Translations under genes and position numbers: made by a program
NCBI GenBank assembly: GCA_003223215.1
Contig: QHYH01000093.1
Location: 78,902 to 142,901, forward strand
DNA length: 64,000 nucleotides
Source: Acidobacteriota bacterium
GTDB taxonomy: Bacteria > Acidobacteriota > Terriglobia > Acidiferrales > UBA7541
Direction of reading: 5' to 3'
Part shown: positions 8,538 to 17,757 of the stretch, piece after piece
How the letters are laid out: every line of letters starts with the position of its first letter
How positions within the stretch are numbered: position 1 is the first letter of the stretch
The notes under the pieces: model-generated
The model's database searches: none
What the model was told of the DNA's origin: nothing
Seen by the model: only the letters and a program-made list of their open reading frames with translations

Positions 8538-9668
8538 GTGAGAATCGCGAAGTCGCTTCTTTTGAACATATTTCTATTGTGCGCTGTTTGTTCGGCGAGC
8601 GCGGCCGCGGCCCAGACGACGCGATGGACCGAGCAAAAGGCGAACGAATGGTACGCAAAGCAGCCGTGGCTTATTGGGAGCAATTACATTCCGCGCTCGG
8701 CGATCAATGAGCTGGAAATGTGGCAGGAGGCGACTTTTAATCCGGAACAAATCGACCAGGAATTTGGCTGGGCCGAATCCCTCGGCATGAACACGATGCG
8801 CGTCTTCCTGCATGACTTGCTCTGGCAACAGGACGCTGATGGTTTCAAGAAGCGCATCAACGAGTTTTTGACGATTGCAGCGAAACATCGCATTCGACCG
8901 GTCTTTGTGCTCTTCGATTCTTGCTGGGATCCTCTGCCGCACCCGGGGCCGCAGCACCCACCGATTCCCGGCGTTCACAATTCCGGCTGGGTGCAAAGCC
9001 CGGGCGCCGTCGCGCTGGGGGATGCGAAGCAGTACCCGCGGCTCAAAGCCTATGTGCAAGGAGTAGTAGGAGCATTTGCGAAGGATGATCGCATTCTGGC
9101 CTGGGACATTTGGAACGAACCCGGCAACCGCAATATGGGCAGCTATGCGAAAGAGGAATTGAAGGATAAAACGGCGCGCGTGCTGGTGCTTCTGCCGCAG
9201 ACGTTTGAATGGGCGCGCGAAGTGAATCCCACGCAGCCGCTGACCAGCGGGGTCTGCTGCGTGGACCAGGCGCCCGATGGATCCCATCTTGGCGAGCTCG
9301 AGCAGATTCAACTACGCGAATCCGACATCGTGACTTTTCACAACTACAGCTGGCCCGAATACTTCAAGAGGGAAGTTGCCTGGCTCAAGAAATACAATCG
9401 GCCCGTCATCTGCACGGAGTTTATGGCGCGCTCTGTGGGCAGCACCTTCGACACGATTTTGCCCATCGCCAAGGAAGAAAAGGTGGGAGCGATCAACTGG
9501 GGATTCGTCGTCGGCAGGACGCAGACGAATTTGCCCTGGGAATCGTGGCAGCATCCCTACATCCTCGAGCCGCCTCCGGTGTGGTTTCATGAAGTGCTGC
9601 ACCCTGACGGAAAGCCGTATCGCGAAGGGGAAGCGGAGCTGATCCGCCAGCTCACCGGAAGAAAGTGA
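8538..9668 (+). CDS. Secreted GH5-like glycoside hydrolase
   Basis: The 376-residue protein has a signal peptide ending in A-A-A-A-Q (residues 1-26) and a single TIM-barrel-type domain. The acid/base glutamate is seen as E194 in W-D-I-W-N-E-P, and the nucleophile as E294 in V-I-C-T-E-F, the spacing expected of clan GH-A cellulases, mannanases and xylanases. It should act outside the cytoplasm on a beta-linked polysaccharide, but the substrate cannot be read from sequence. The start is a GTG at 8538 behind GCGAGGAGA. It lies 28 bases after tsaD and may be read through from that unit. Confidence 0.85.
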   Translation: MRIAKSLLLNIFLLCAVCSASAAAAQTTRWTEQKANEWYAKQPWLIGSNYIPRSAINELEMWQEATFNPEQIDQEFGWAESLGMNTMRVFLHDLLWQQDADGFKKRINEFLTIAAKHRIRPVFVLFDSCWDPLPHPGPQHPPIPGVHNSGWVQSPGAVALGDAKQYPRLKAYVQGVVGAFAKDDRILAWDIWNEPGNRNMGSYAKEELKDKTARVLVLLPQTFEWAREVNPTQPLTSGVCCVDQAPDGSHLGELEQIQLRESDIVTFHNYSWPEYFKREVAWLKKYNRPVICTEFMARSVGSTFDTILPIAKEEKVGAINWGFVVGRTQTNLPWESWQHPYILEPPPVWFHEVLHPDGKPYREGEAELIRQLTGRK

Positions 9669-9728
9669 TCATCGGTCTTGACAAAACCGAACAGTTGGAC
9701 CGGATGACTTTTGGCGGCGTCGAAGCGG

Positions 9729-9734
9729 TATACT
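9729..9734 (+). promoter_or_regulatory. -10 hexamer just before pxpB
   Basis: TATACT lies nine bases before the pxpB ATG and no Shine-Dalgarno sequence intervenes, so the transcript would start within a few bases of the start codon. The -35 region is poor. Confidence 0.45.
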
Positions 9735-9743
9735 CTCGCGGAC

Positions 9744-10442
9744 ATGCCCGCGAAGAAGAGCGCCGGAGCGCGATTCGAACCAGCCAGCGATCAGTCGCTG
9801 CTCGTCTATTTTGGCGAACAAATCACACTCGAAGCAAACGAGAACGTCAGAAGGCTTCTGCATCTGCTGGAGCAGGAACCGATTCCCGGTGTCGACAACC
9901 TGCATCCGGCGTATTGCTCGCTGCTGGTAAAGTTTGCGGCGTTGAAGTGGCGGCACCAGGAGCTGGAAAGACAGCTCCGCAAATACCTTGGCCGGCTAAA
10001 CAACGTGAGGTTGCCAGAGCCGAGGCTCGTGGAAATTCCCGTGTGCTATGGTCGGGAGTTTGGACCGGACCTTGACGAAGTCGCCGCGATGCATGGAATT
10101 ACGCCGGAGCGCGTCATTGAGCTACACACCTCGGCGACTTATCTTGTCTATTTCTTGGGATTTGTGCCGGGTTTCGCCTATCTTGGCGAATTGGCGCGAG
10201 AATTGGTGACCCCGCGATTGCTATCGCCGCGCAGGAAAGTGCCGGCCGGAAGCGTAGGGATTGCCGGCAACCAGACGGGAGTATATCCGTTTGAAACTCC
10301 GGGCGGATGGAGATTGCTGGGGCGCTCGCCCCTGGCGATGTTTCGGACCGATAGAGACGGTCTCTGCCTTCTCTCCATCGGCGATCGCGTGAGATTTGTG
10401 CCGGTTTCGCGGGAACGGTTCGCGGAGTTCGAACGCGCATGA
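9744..10442 (+). CDS. pxpB: 5-oxoprolinase subunit PxpB (KipI-like)
   Basis: The 232-residue product carries the N-terminal and C-terminal halves of the KipI/PxpB fold, including the family signature G-F-V-P-G-F-A-Y-L-G and R-K-V-P-A-G-S-V-G-I-A-G-N-Q-T-G. With PxpC and PxpA it forms the ATP-dependent bacterial 5-oxoprolinase that opens pyroglutamate to glutamate in the cytoplasm. The ATG at 9744 is preferred over a TTG eleven codons upstream because a TATACT hexamer stands directly before it. The gene overlaps pxpC by four bases (ATGA), so the two are translationally coupled. Confidence 0.92.
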   Translation: MPAKKSAGARFEPASDQSLLVYFGEQITLEANENVRRLLHLLEQEPIPGVDNLHPAYCSLLVKFAALKWRHQELERQLRKYLGRLNNVRLPEPRLVEIPVCYGREFGPDLDEVAAMHGITPERVIELHTSATYLVYFLGFVPGFAYLGELARELVTPRLLSPRRKVPAGSVGIAGNQTGVYPFETPGGWRLLGRSPLAMFRTDRDGLCLLSIGDRVRFVPVSRERFAEFERA

Positions 10443-11407
10443 AGGTCATTGAAGTGCTGGCGCCGGGGCTGCTCACAACCGTGCAGGACTTGGGGCGAGA
10501 AGGCTTCGGCCCGATGGGCGTCTCGCCTTCCGGTGCGGCCGACCCGGTCGCACTGCGTATCGGTAACCGGCTGGTGGGAAACGCCGCAATTGCCGCCGCA
10601 CTCGAGATGACGCTTCTCGGCGGAACGTTTCTGTTCCCCGAAGGGGCTTTGGCGGCTCTCACGGGCTCGGATTTCGGCGCGGCACTGGACGGCGCGGATC
10701 GTCTGCCGTGGGCTTCGTTCGAAGTGAAGCCTGGCCAAACCCTTCGGCTGGGAGCAACGCGTTCGGGCGCCCGGTGTTATTTGTGCCTACAAGGCGGAAT
10801 CGCCGTGAAACCGTTTCTCGGAAGCGCATCCACGCATCTTTTGAGCGGTCTCGGCGGTTACCAGGGCAGAGCCTTGCGCAAAGGAGACGTGCTGAAGACG
10901 GGAGACTCAGACGGCGGCCCGAACCGCACTCTTGGTACGAATCGCTGCAAAAAGGTGACGCCAAAGATCCTGGAGGGTCTTCGGCCACGCAAGATCCTGC
11001 GCGTCACCCCCGGCCCGCAAAGGGGTTGGTTCTCGCAAGCAGCCGAGAAAGTCTTTTATGGCGGCACCTACGGTGTTTCCGAAGAGGCAAATCGCATGGG
11101 TCTCAGGCTTCACGGCCCGCCCGTTCCCGAAGGCGCACACGGCGGAATGATTAGCGAAGGCGTGTCGTTGGGTGCCGTGCAGATCGCCGCTGACGGGATG
11201 CCCATTATCTTGTCTGTGGAGCAGCAAACCACCGGCGGATATGCGAAGATGGCCAACGTCATTTCGGCGGACTTCGGCAGCCTAGGCCAGCTTCGCCCGC
11301 GCGATGAAATTCGTTTCAGACGTGTGACCTTCGAAACCGCGCGCAAGCTGCTGATGGAGCAGGAGAAGTTGCTGACCGCGAAGGACTCGATTGTGGAAAC
11401 GATCTAA
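10439..11407 (+). CDS. pxpC: 5-oxoprolinase subunit PxpC (KipA-like)
   Basis: The 322-residue protein matches the biotin-dependent-carboxylase-like KipA/PxpC family: V-Q-D-L-G-R-E-G near residue 17, G-V-S-P-S-G-A-A-D-P near 28, and the late motif S-E-G-V-S-L-G-A-V-Q-I. It pairs with PxpB as the kinase-like half of 5-oxoprolinase. The length is normal. Its ATG lies inside the pxpB stop region. About 97 bases without a gene separate it from pxpA. Confidence 0.92.
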   Translation: MKVIEVLAPGLLTTVQDLGREGFGPMGVSPSGAADPVALRIGNRLVGNAAIAAALEMTLLGGTFLFPEGALAALTGSDFGAALDGADRLPWASFEVKPGQTLRLGATRSGARCYLCLQGGIAVKPFLGSASTHLLSGLGGYQGRALRKGDVLKTGDSDGGPNRTLGTNRCKKVTPKILEGLRPRKILRVTPGPQRGWFSQAAEKVFYGGTYGVSEEANRMGLRLHGPPVPEGAHGGMISEGVSLGAVQIAADGMPIILSVEQQTTGGYAKMANVISADFGSLGQLRPRDEIRFRRVTFETARKLLMEQEKLLTAKDSIVETI

Positions 11408-11504
11408 GATCGCTTAGCGCCTCTGTCGTTCTCGAGCGGCGCGAGCAATCGCGGCAAAATCCTTAGGCGGAAGGAATCCCAGAAATCCCGGGGAGACGAA
11501 GCGA

Positions 11505-12326
11505 GTGACGCGTATCGACATCAATTGCGACATGGGCGAACTGCCCGAGGCTGTTGGCGACGGCACGCAGGAAGCCCTCCTGCGCTCGATCACCTCTGCA
11601 AACGTGGCCTGCGGCGGGCACGCGGGGGACGAACGCACCATGCAAACCACCGTTGAGCAGGCCCTACGCGCTCGAGTGGCGGTTGGAGCTCATCCGGGCT
11701 ATCCGGATCGCAAGAACTTCGGCCGGCTTGAGTTGAAGATGCCTTTGGATGCGGTTCGAGACTCCCTCTGCGAGCAGGTTCGCGCGCTTGCAAGCGTTGC
11801 TGCCGCGTGCGGCGCGAAGCTTGTTCACGTTAAACCACACGGTGCGCTTTACAATCAGGCGGTGAAGAATCGCGAACTGGCGGAAGCTATCGCGAATGGT
11901 GTGAGCGAGGCTGCTCGAGCCGAAAGCGACAGCTTGCGCAAGGATATCGTCCTCGTTGGACTCGCAGGCTCGGCAATGCTCGATGTTTTCCGCCAAGCAG
12001 GCTTCGCCGTCGCCGCCGAAGCCTTTGCCGACCGCCGCTACGAATCCGATGGAACCTTGCGCTCCCGTAAATTCGCAGACGCGCTCGTCCGAGACCCGGC
12101 GGAGGCCGCCAGACAAGCCCTCAGCATCGCCGAGCGCGGCATCGTGACCGCTCACGACGGCACCGAAGTGAGGCTCAGCGCCGAAACCATTTGCATCCAC
12201 GGCGACACGCCTGGCGCCCCGCAAATTGCGGCGGCGGTCGCCCGCACCCTCCGCGACGCCGGCGTAAGTCTAAGTGCGCTTGCGGTGGCAGCGAATCAGA
12301 CCGGGAAATGGGCACCGCGAAGGTGA
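11505..12326 (+). CDS. pxpA: 5-oxoprolinase subunit PxpA (LamB/YcsF family)
   Basis: The 273-residue protein starts R-I-D-I-N-C-D-M-G-E and contains S-A-N-V-A-C-G-G-H-A-G-D, both hallmarks of the LamB/YcsF family. It also has H-V-K-P-H-G-A-L-Y-N. PxpA is the hydrolytic component of the three-subunit 5-oxoprolinase. The GTG start at 11505 gives the usual length. The order pxpB-pxpC-pxpA is complete in this window, so the enzyme should be functional. Pyroglutamate can arise from peptide breakdown, which fits the secreted peptidases encoded elsewhere in the window; that link is inference. Confidence 0.94.
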   Translation: MTRIDINCDMGELPEAVGDGTQEALLRSITSANVACGGHAGDERTMQTTVEQALRARVAVGAHPGYPDRKNFGRLELKMPLDAVRDSLCEQVRALASVAAACGAKLVHVKPHGALYNQAVKNRELAEAIANGVSEAARAESDSLRKDIVLVGLAGSAMLDVFRQAGFAVAAEAFADRRYESDGTLRSRKFADALVRDPAEAARQALSIAERGIVTAHDGTEVRLSAETICIHGDTPGAPQIAAAVARTLRDAGVSLSALAVAANQTGKWAPRR

Positions 12327-12329
12327 ACG

Positions 12330-12944
12330 TTATTTCTTCTTATCCGAATTCGGCGACTCGACGTAGACAAGGTTGAGTATGCTGCCCGCACCGCTAGGTT
12401 GGATTCCCACGATATGCTGTTTTTCCTTCGTTCCCGCCTTGAAGGTCATTTCGCCTGGGCCAGGTTTATCCGTTTCGCAGCTGAGCTGGTTCGAGGATTG
12501 GCTCTCGTTTTTGTCCCCGGCTTCGGAAGAGGAGGCACCACAGTCCAGTACCGTCCCGTATTTTGCCAAAGCCTTCTTGTAGAAGGTGGCGACTTTTTGC
12601 GGTGAATCGTTGGAATCCAGCGTGACGACGGCCAGCTTGAACGCGAACGAGTTGCCCCAAAGTCCAAACTTCCCCGAGGATTGATTTTCGTCCTTGTCTC
12701 GATGAGGCCTTGCTCCCGGATAGATAGGCAATCCAACATCCTTGGCGCTGGCTTCCGCGTCGAAGTAAATGCCCGCGCCCTGCGAGCCCTTGCCGCTCGC
12801 TGAGTCCTTGTCCGGCTTTTCCTGAGCTGCCAGAGATAAGGCCGAGCACAGCATCCCACAGGTCACAACCAATGCTAGCGCTCGTGCGAGGGCATGAACG
12901 CTTTTTCGAGAATCGGGCACTTCTCGCCATGTTCTTGTGTTCAT
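12330..12944 (-). CDS. Secreted hypothetical protein
   Basis: The 204-residue product has an N-terminal hydrophobic segment (about residues 19-40) ending in S-L-A-A-Q, so export is likely. The mature part contains G-L-P-I-Y-P-G-A-R-P, then a run resembling K-L-A-V-V-T-L-D-S-N-D-S-P-Q-K-V-A-T-F-Y-K, which suggests a compact alpha/beta domain, and it ends in a lysine-rich tail. I do not recognise a named family or a catalytic motif. It ends three bases from the pxpA stop on the opposite strand, and a G-rich ribosome binding site precedes its ATG. Confidence 0.65.
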   Translation of the reverse strand: MNTRTWREVPDSRKSVHALARALALVVTCGMLCSALSLAAQEKPDKDSASGKGSQGAGIYFDAEASAKDVGLPIYPGARPHRDKDENQSSGKFGLWGNSFAFKLAVVTLDSNDSPQKVATFYKKALAKYGTVLDCGASSSEAGDKNESQSSNQLSCETDKPGPGEMTFKAGTKEKQHIVGIQPSGAGSILNLVYVESPNSDKKK

Positions 12945-12998
12945 GAAATTCCCCCCTTCACGGTACGTGCAACGTCACTGGAAAGTTCCCCGCTACCG

Positions 12999-13033
12999 AA
13001 GAAACAAAAAGCGGGCAAGAGCAACTTGCCCGC
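12999..13033 (-). terminator. Rho-independent terminator of carD
   Basis: A perfect nine-pair stem (13011-13019 with 13025-13033, loop of five bases) is followed on the minus strand by TTTTTGTTTC. It lies 33 bases after the carD stop codon. Confidence 0.88.
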
Positions 13034-13065
13034 TTCGGAAAAGCGCTGCCGCAGAACCGGCAAAG

Positions 13066-13587
13066 CTATTCGAATTTCTCCGTCATGATGGGGAACTGCA
13101 GCTTGGCCTTGGCGAGCGACTTTACCACCAAGACCTCGGCCAGTTCGGCAGTGGTGTTCTTGGCGGTGGCCATTTCGCTGACGAGCAGGTACTTGGCGCG
13201 CTCGAGCATTTTCTTTTCACGGAAGGAGAGAGGCTTGCTACGACTGAGGGAAACGAGGCTCTTCAGCACGGCGGCCACTTCAATGAGCGACCCCGTGCGC
13301 ATGCGTTCGGAGTTCTCCTTGAAGCGGTGCTTCCAGTCCGGATGCGAGTTGAGTTTGCCCTTTTCAAGGAAGCCCAGGACTTTGATGGATTCATTTGAGC
13401 GAATGACGGACCGTAGGCCTACCGTGCCGGCGTTCGACTGCGGCACCATCACGCGCAATCCGCTGGAAACAATACGTATCATGTAGTAACGCTCGGTTCT
13501 GCCATTCAACACACCGTAGTTGATCTGCTCCACAATGCCTACACCATGATTCGGGTAAACCACTTTGTCGCCGATCTTATAGTCCAT
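13066..13587 (-). CDS. carD: CarD-family RNA polymerase-binding transcription regulator
   Basis: The 173-residue protein begins M-D-Y-K-I-G-D-K-V-V-Y-P-N-H-G-V-G, the start of the Tudor-like RNA-polymerase-interaction domain of CarD/CdnL proteins, and its C-terminal half is the helical DNA-binding domain ending near S-L-A-K-A-K-L-Q-F-P. CarD proteins stabilise the open promoter complex at many promoters. A longer frame extends upstream but has no family similarity, and the promoter at 13619-13647 places transcription start just before this ATG. It is monocistronic with its own promoter and terminator. Confidence 0.95.
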   Translation of the reverse strand: MDYKIGDKVVYPNHGVGIVEQINYGVLNGRTERYYMIRIVSSGLRVMVPQSNAGTVGLRSVIRSNESIKVLGFLEKGKLNSHPDWKHRFKENSERMRTGSLIEVAAVLKSLVSLSRSKPLSFREKKMLERAKYLLVSEMATAKNTTAELAEVLVVKSLAKAKLQFPIMTEKFE

Positions 13588-13618
13588 GATTTTGGATGCC
13601 CCCCACGAAGCTAAATGG

Positions 13619-13647
13619 AGTATAGGAACTTGTGCTGTAAGAGTCAA
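13619..13647 (-). promoter_or_regulatory. Sigma-70 promoter of carD
   Basis: TTGACT and TATACT are separated by exactly 17 bases on the minus strand, five of six consensus matches each. The predicted leader to the carD ATG at 13587 is about 25 bases. Confidence 0.8.
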
Positions 13648-13860
13648 GGATATATCCTGTGGAATGAAGAGGTTAGAGAAAAATCGATCCAAATTTGGCA
13701 GCCGAATTGCTGAGGCTGCCGCCCGGGGAGGTTTCCAGGTAGCACCATGCGCTCCCCCAAACATGCCGTTCGGGGCGCGCATCCGACCAAACACTGGTGA
13801 AACAGTTGTTTCTCTTCCTTCCTTGATCTTGCGCAGGTCTGGTTGCGTCTGGCGTTGCGG

Positions 13861-13866
13861 TAGAAT
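13861..13866 (+). promoter_or_regulatory. -10 hexamer of a possible leaderless tsaB transcript
   Basis: TAGAAT lies only six bases before the GTG of tsaB and there is no Shine-Dalgarno sequence. Transcription would begin at or next to the start codon. The -35 box is not convincing. Confidence 0.45.
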
Positions 13867-13872
13867 GCGGAT

Positions 13873-14586
13873 GTGATTGTCCTGTCGATAGATACGTGCG
13901 ATGGGCGGGGGAGCGTGGCGGTCCTCCGAGACGAGGTGATTCTCGCCGTGTTGTCTCATGAAACGAACCAGGAGTACTCGTCCTGGCTGCTTCCCGCAGC
14001 GAGTGCGGTGCTTAGAAATGCCGGGCTTCGCATGGACGAGGTAGGCGGCTATGCGGTCGCGGCTGGGCCCGGATCGTTTACCGGGGTGCGCGTGGGGTTG
14101 ACGAGTGTCAAGGCTTGGGCCGAAGTGTACGGCAAACCGGTGGCAGGTGTGTCGCGGCTTGAGGCTTTTGCCGCGCAGGCGAGTCGCACGTCCCGTGTCG
14201 CGGCGTTTGTCGACGCGCAACGCGGACAACTGTTCGGAGCAGTTTATCGGCAAGACGGCTCCGGGTTGGCCAAGATCGGCGAAGAGATGGTGATTGCTCC
14301 GGCAAAATTTGTCGAGACCGCGGTCGAACTGGCCAATGAGGAGAAAATCACTTGGGCTTCGTCCGACGCTTGGCTCCTTAGTGGCGAGGGCGCTTGGAGA
14401 GAGCGAGAGAAGCGCGGTGAGTCCATCGAGCAGGTATCAGCAACGCTCGCGGGAATCCTGGGGCGCATCGGCCTTAGACGGCTGAAGGAGGGAAAAACGA
14501 CCGACGCCGTTGGACTCAACGCGAACTACGTGCGGCGGTCCGACGCAGAGATTTTTTGGAAAGGCGGCGCGGCGCATGGCCACTGA
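13873..14586 (+). CDS. tsaB: tRNA threonylcarbamoyladenosine biosynthesis protein TsaB
   Basis: The 237-residue product shows the TsaB/YeaZ features: the actin-like N-terminus V-L-S-I-D-T-C, and G-P-G-S-F-T-G-V-R-V-G at residues 65-75. TsaB is the non-catalytic partner that stabilises TsaD in t6A synthesis. The GTG at 13873 is the natural start by homology. The gene overlaps rimI by 11 bases, a common bacterial pairing. Its partner tsaD is at 7.4-8.5 kb in a separate unit. Confidence 0.93.
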   Translation: MIVLSIDTCDGRGSVAVLRDEVILAVLSHETNQEYSSWLLPAASAVLRNAGLRMDEVGGYAVAAGPGSFTGVRVGLTSVKAWAEVYGKPVAGVSRLEAFAAQASRTSRVAAFVDAQRGQLFGAVYRQDGSGLAKIGEEMVIAPAKFVETAVELANEEKITWASSDAWLLSGEGAWREREKRGESIEQVSATLAGILGRIGLRRLKEGKTTDAVGLNANYVRRSDAEIFWKGGAAHGH

Positions 14587-15064
14587 ATTACGGCAAGAGC
14601 GGGCGAGGCCTGCGATGCGAATGCTGCGCGCGGAAGACGCCGAGGCAGTTGCGGAGATTTTGCGCCAAGCGCCGCAAGCAGTGTTTTGGCCGGAAGCGAG
14701 CGTGAAAGAAGTCCTCGAATGGAAGGGAAGCCTAGGTCTGGTTATCGAGGCGGCTGGAAAAGTCGTGGGTTTCCTGATCGGGAGGCAGACCACCGAGGAA
14801 GCGGAAGTCTTGAATCTGGCGGTGGCGCCGCAAGACCGGCGAAAAGGCACCGGCGGTAGGCTTTTGCAAGCGGCGGTCGAGGAGTTTCGAACGCGCGGCG
14901 CAAACCGCGTGTATTTGGAGGTTCGCGAATCCAACGCGGCGGGAATCGCTTTCTACGAAAAGCACGGGTTTTGGAAGGCAGGTCGCCGCGAAGGATACTA
15001 TCGCGACCCCGTCGAAACAGCCATCATCATGCAGAAGAGGTTCGAGGATTCACGCGAAAGGTAG
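14576..15064 (+). CDS. rimI: RimI-type ribosomal-protein/N-terminal acetyltransferase
   Basis: The 162-residue protein is a GNAT acetyltransferase with the acetyl-CoA pyrophosphate loop at residues 88-94 (R-R-K-G-T-G-G) and the RimI-like C-terminal E-V-R-E-S-N-A-A-G-I-A-F-Y-E-K-H-G-F segment. RimI acetylates the N-terminal alanine of ribosomal protein S18 in Escherichia coli, and related enzymes act more broadly. The ATG at 14576, overlapping the tsaB end, is preferred over an earlier one in the same frame because similarity begins there. Neighbourhood with tsaB supports the RimI assignment. Confidence 0.88.
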   Translation: MATELRQERARPAMRMLRAEDAEAVAEILRQAPQAVFWPEASVKEVLEWKGSLGLVIEAAGKVVGFLIGRQTTEEAEVLNLAVAPQDRRKGTGGRLLQAAVEEFRTRGANRVYLEVRESNAAGIAFYEKHGFWKAGRREGYYRDPVETAIIMQKRFEDSRER

Positions 15065-15212
15065 CTTGCGATTACCCGCTTCTTCCCAGAGCTCTGACCC
15101 GGCCTTGCGCTCACACCTTGCCACGGTTCTCCCTGAATGGCCTTGCCGAGGCACGCCGGAAGGCCCTGAATCTGATACTGTTTCTCTCCGCATCTGACGG
15201 ATGGGAGGAGAA

Positions 15213-17558
15213 ATGGTTCACAGCGGATGGACATCGCGAGCAGCAAGTCGTGTGGCGCGAGCGAAGCACCGGCTGACGGCAGCCTGCCTGGTGGCAGCGA
15301 TCGCCACAACTCCGAGCGCATATGGCCAACTGCGGGATTCCGCCGCGAAATTAATCGCGCGCACGATGGGCAATCCGGAATTTCGGCCGAAGTCCTTCCG
15401 CGGCGGCACTTGGCTCGGGAACGGCGATTTCTATCTGGACTTAGAACCCTCTGCATCGGGGATTGGCAGCGACATCGTGAAGTACGCGACCGCGACCGGT
15501 AAAAGAGAAATCTTCGTTCCGGCTGAACGTTTGATCCCCGCGGGCCAGACAACGCCGCTGCCTGTCGAGGATTACAGTCTCTCCCCGGACGGACACCGCG
15601 TTCTCGTGTTCAGCAACTCGAAAACCGTGTGGCGCCAGAACACGCGCGGTGATTATTGGGTCCTCGACCTCGCGAGCGGCGCGCTGCGCAAGCTCGGAGG
15701 CGACGCGCCGGCGTCGAGCCTGATGTTTGCGAAGTTTTCGCCGGACAACGGCAAAGTCGGCTACGTTCGTGCAAACAATATCTATGTGGAAGATCTGGCA
15801 AGCGGAAAAAGCACACAATTGACCTACGATGGCTCGGATACCACCATCAACGGAACATCCGACTGGGTGAATGAAGAAGAGTTCGATATTCGCGACGGCT
15901 TTGCCTGGAGCCCCGAGAGCCGCGCTATTGCCTTCTGGCAGTTCAACATCAGCGGCGTGCAAAAGTACACGCTGATTTACGACCTGGGCGCGCCGAGAGG
16001 CGAAATCGTCACCGGAATTCCCTATCCGGGCCTAGGGCCCTATCCCCACACCCTGGAATACCCGTATCCGCTGGCAGGTACGCAGAATTCCGCAGTTCGC
16101 GGGGGTGTCGTAAGCGCCGCGGGCGGGCCGGTGGTTTGGATGCAGGCGGCAGGAGATCCTCACAATCATTACATTCCGGAGATGGGCTGGGCGGATTTCG
16201 GCCATGTGCTGATTCAACACATGAACCGGTTGCAGAACCGGAACGAGTTTCTGCTGGCCGATGCGGCAACCGGCGCCTCGCGCACGCTGTTTGTGGATGA
16301 AGATCGGGCTTGGGTGGAGGCGAACCACGACGTTTCCTGGATCAATCAAGGGCGCGAATTCCTGGCGCTCAGCGAGCGCGACGGCTGGCGGCATTTGTAT
16401 CGTGTGGCGCGCGATTCTGGCAAGGCCCAGGTGGTTACGCGCGGCGATGCGGACATCGTCAGTGCGGATCGCGTTACTCCCGACGAAAAGTGGGTCTACT
16501 TCATGGCCTCGCCTGAGAATGCGACGCAGCGTTACCTCTACCGCACGCGGCTGGACGGCACAGGGGCGTGGGAACGCCTGACGCCCGATCTGCCGGGTAC
16601 ACATTCCTATACCATTTCGCCGAATGGCGAATGGGCTTTTCACACCTACTCTTCCTTCGATATGCCGCCCGCTTTTGACGTGGTGCACCTGCCCGATCAT
16701 AGAGTGATGAGAAAGACGATAGATAACGCCGCCATTGCCGGGCGTGTGAAGCCTCTATCGGGTGGGCCGGCGGAATTTATGAAGGTGGATGCGGGTAACG
16801 GCCTGACGGTGGACGCGTGGCTGCTGAAGCCGCCGGATTTCGACTCGGCGAAAAAATATCCGCTGATCGTGTATGTCTATTCCGAGCCGGCCGGACAGAC
16901 CACGGCTGATCACTGGCCATCGCTGTTCAATCGCGCCTTAACCGGTGCCGGATATCTGGTTGCCAGCTTTGACAACCAGGGCACGCCTGCTCTACGGGGC
17001 CGCGAGTGGCGCAAGATGATCTACGGAAACGTTGGGCAGCTCTCCTCGCAAGAGCAAGCGACGGCCCTCGAGTCGCTCGAAAAAACTCATTCGTTCATCG
17101 ATCCGAAACGCGTCGGAGTGTGGGGATGGAGCGGCGGCGGGACCGAGACGCTCAATCTGATGTTCCGCTACCCTGACGTTTACAGCGTGGGGGTATCGGT
17201 GGCTTCCGTGCCGGACCAGCGGTTGTACGACACGATCTACCAGGAGCGGTATTTGGGGTTGCCTCAGGACAGTCCAAAGGCCTACGAGCAAAGCTCGGCA
17301 ATCAATTTTGCTTCCGGCCTGCGCGGCGATTTGCTGCTGATGCATGGCTCGGGAGATGACAACGTGCATTTCCAAGGGTTTGAACTGCTGGTCAACAGGT
17401 TGATTTCGTTGGGCAAGCAGTTCGATATGCGCATGTATCCGGGCCGGACGCACGCGATCTCCGAAGGCAAAGGTACGAACTTGGACGTCTTTACCAATAT
17501 TCTGGGCTACTTTGAAGAGCACTTGCCGCCGAAAGTGTCGAACACCGCGTCTCGCTGA
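15213..17558 (+). CDS. Dipeptidyl-peptidase IV-type S9 serine peptidase, secreted
   Basis: The 781-residue protein has a signal-like N-terminus (hydrophobic run ending S-A-Y-G-Q), an eight-bladed propeller region, and a C-terminal alpha/beta-hydrolase domain. The catalytic Ser is S640 in G-W-S-G-G-G, the Asp lies in D-D-N-V-H-F (715-716) and the His is H747 in G-R-T-H-A-I. A glutamate pair in W-V-N-E-E-E-F is the motif that anchors the substrate N-terminus in DPP-IV. It should cleave dipeptides, typically X-Pro or X-Ala, outside the cytoplasm. The ATG at 15213 is chosen because GGGAGGAG lies just upstream. Confidence 0.93.
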   Translation: MVHSGWTSRAASRVARAKHRLTAACLVAAIATTPSAYGQLRDSAAKLIARTMGNPEFRPKSFRGGTWLGNGDFYLDLEPSASGIGSDIVKYATATGKREIFVPAERLIPAGQTTPLPVEDYSLSPDGHRVLVFSNSKTVWRQNTRGDYWVLDLASGALRKLGGDAPASSLMFAKFSPDNGKVGYVRANNIYVEDLASGKSTQLTYDGSDTTINGTSDWVNEEEFDIRDGFAWSPESRAIAFWQFNISGVQKYTLIYDLGAPRGEIVTGIPYPGLGPYPHTLEYPYPLAGTQNSAVRGGVVSAAGGPVVWMQAAGDPHNHYIPEMGWADFGHVLIQHMNRLQNRNEFLLADAATGASRTLFVDEDRAWVEANHDVSWINQGREFLALSERDGWRHLYRVARDSGKAQVVTRGDADIVSADRVTPDEKWVYFMASPENATQRYLYRTRLDGTGAWERLTPDLPGTHSYTISPNGEWAFHTYSSFDMPPAFDVVHLPDHRVMRKTIDNAAIAGRVKPLSGGPAEFMKVDAGNGLTVDAWLLKPPDFDSAKKYPLIVYVYSEPAGQTTADHWPSLFNRALTGAGYLVASFDNQGTPALRGREWRKMIYGNVGQLSSQEQATALESLEKTHSFIDPKRVGVWGWSGGGTETLNLMFRYPDVYSVGVSVASVPDQRLYDTIYQERYLGLPQDSPKAYEQSSAINFASGLRGDLLLMHGSGDDNVHFQGFELLVNRLISLGKQFDMRMYPGRTHAISEGKGTNLDVFTNILGYFEEHLPPKVSNTASR

Positions 17559-17590
17559 AACCGCGACACCTGCTGGTTGGCGTCGTTTGT

Positions 17591-17613
17591 TCCGGCCGCT
17601 TGCATCGGCCGGA
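17591..17613 (+). terminator. GC-rich hairpin after the DPP-IV gene
   Basis: Arms TCCGGCCG and CGGCCGGA pair perfectly over eight bases around a seven-base loop, 32 bases after the stop codon. There is no T-run, so it may be a weak terminator or an mRNA-stabilising hairpin. Confidence 0.4.
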
Positions 17614-17757
17614 GGAATGCCTTCGCGGATGGAGGTTGCCTGCGAAAGCGCACCGGACCGAAATACTGCCAGTTGCCTCTTGACGTGGCTCGGCGAAGTG
17701 GTATCGTTCGCTCATGTAGTATTCACATTCCATTAACGAAATCGTCAGGAGGAACGC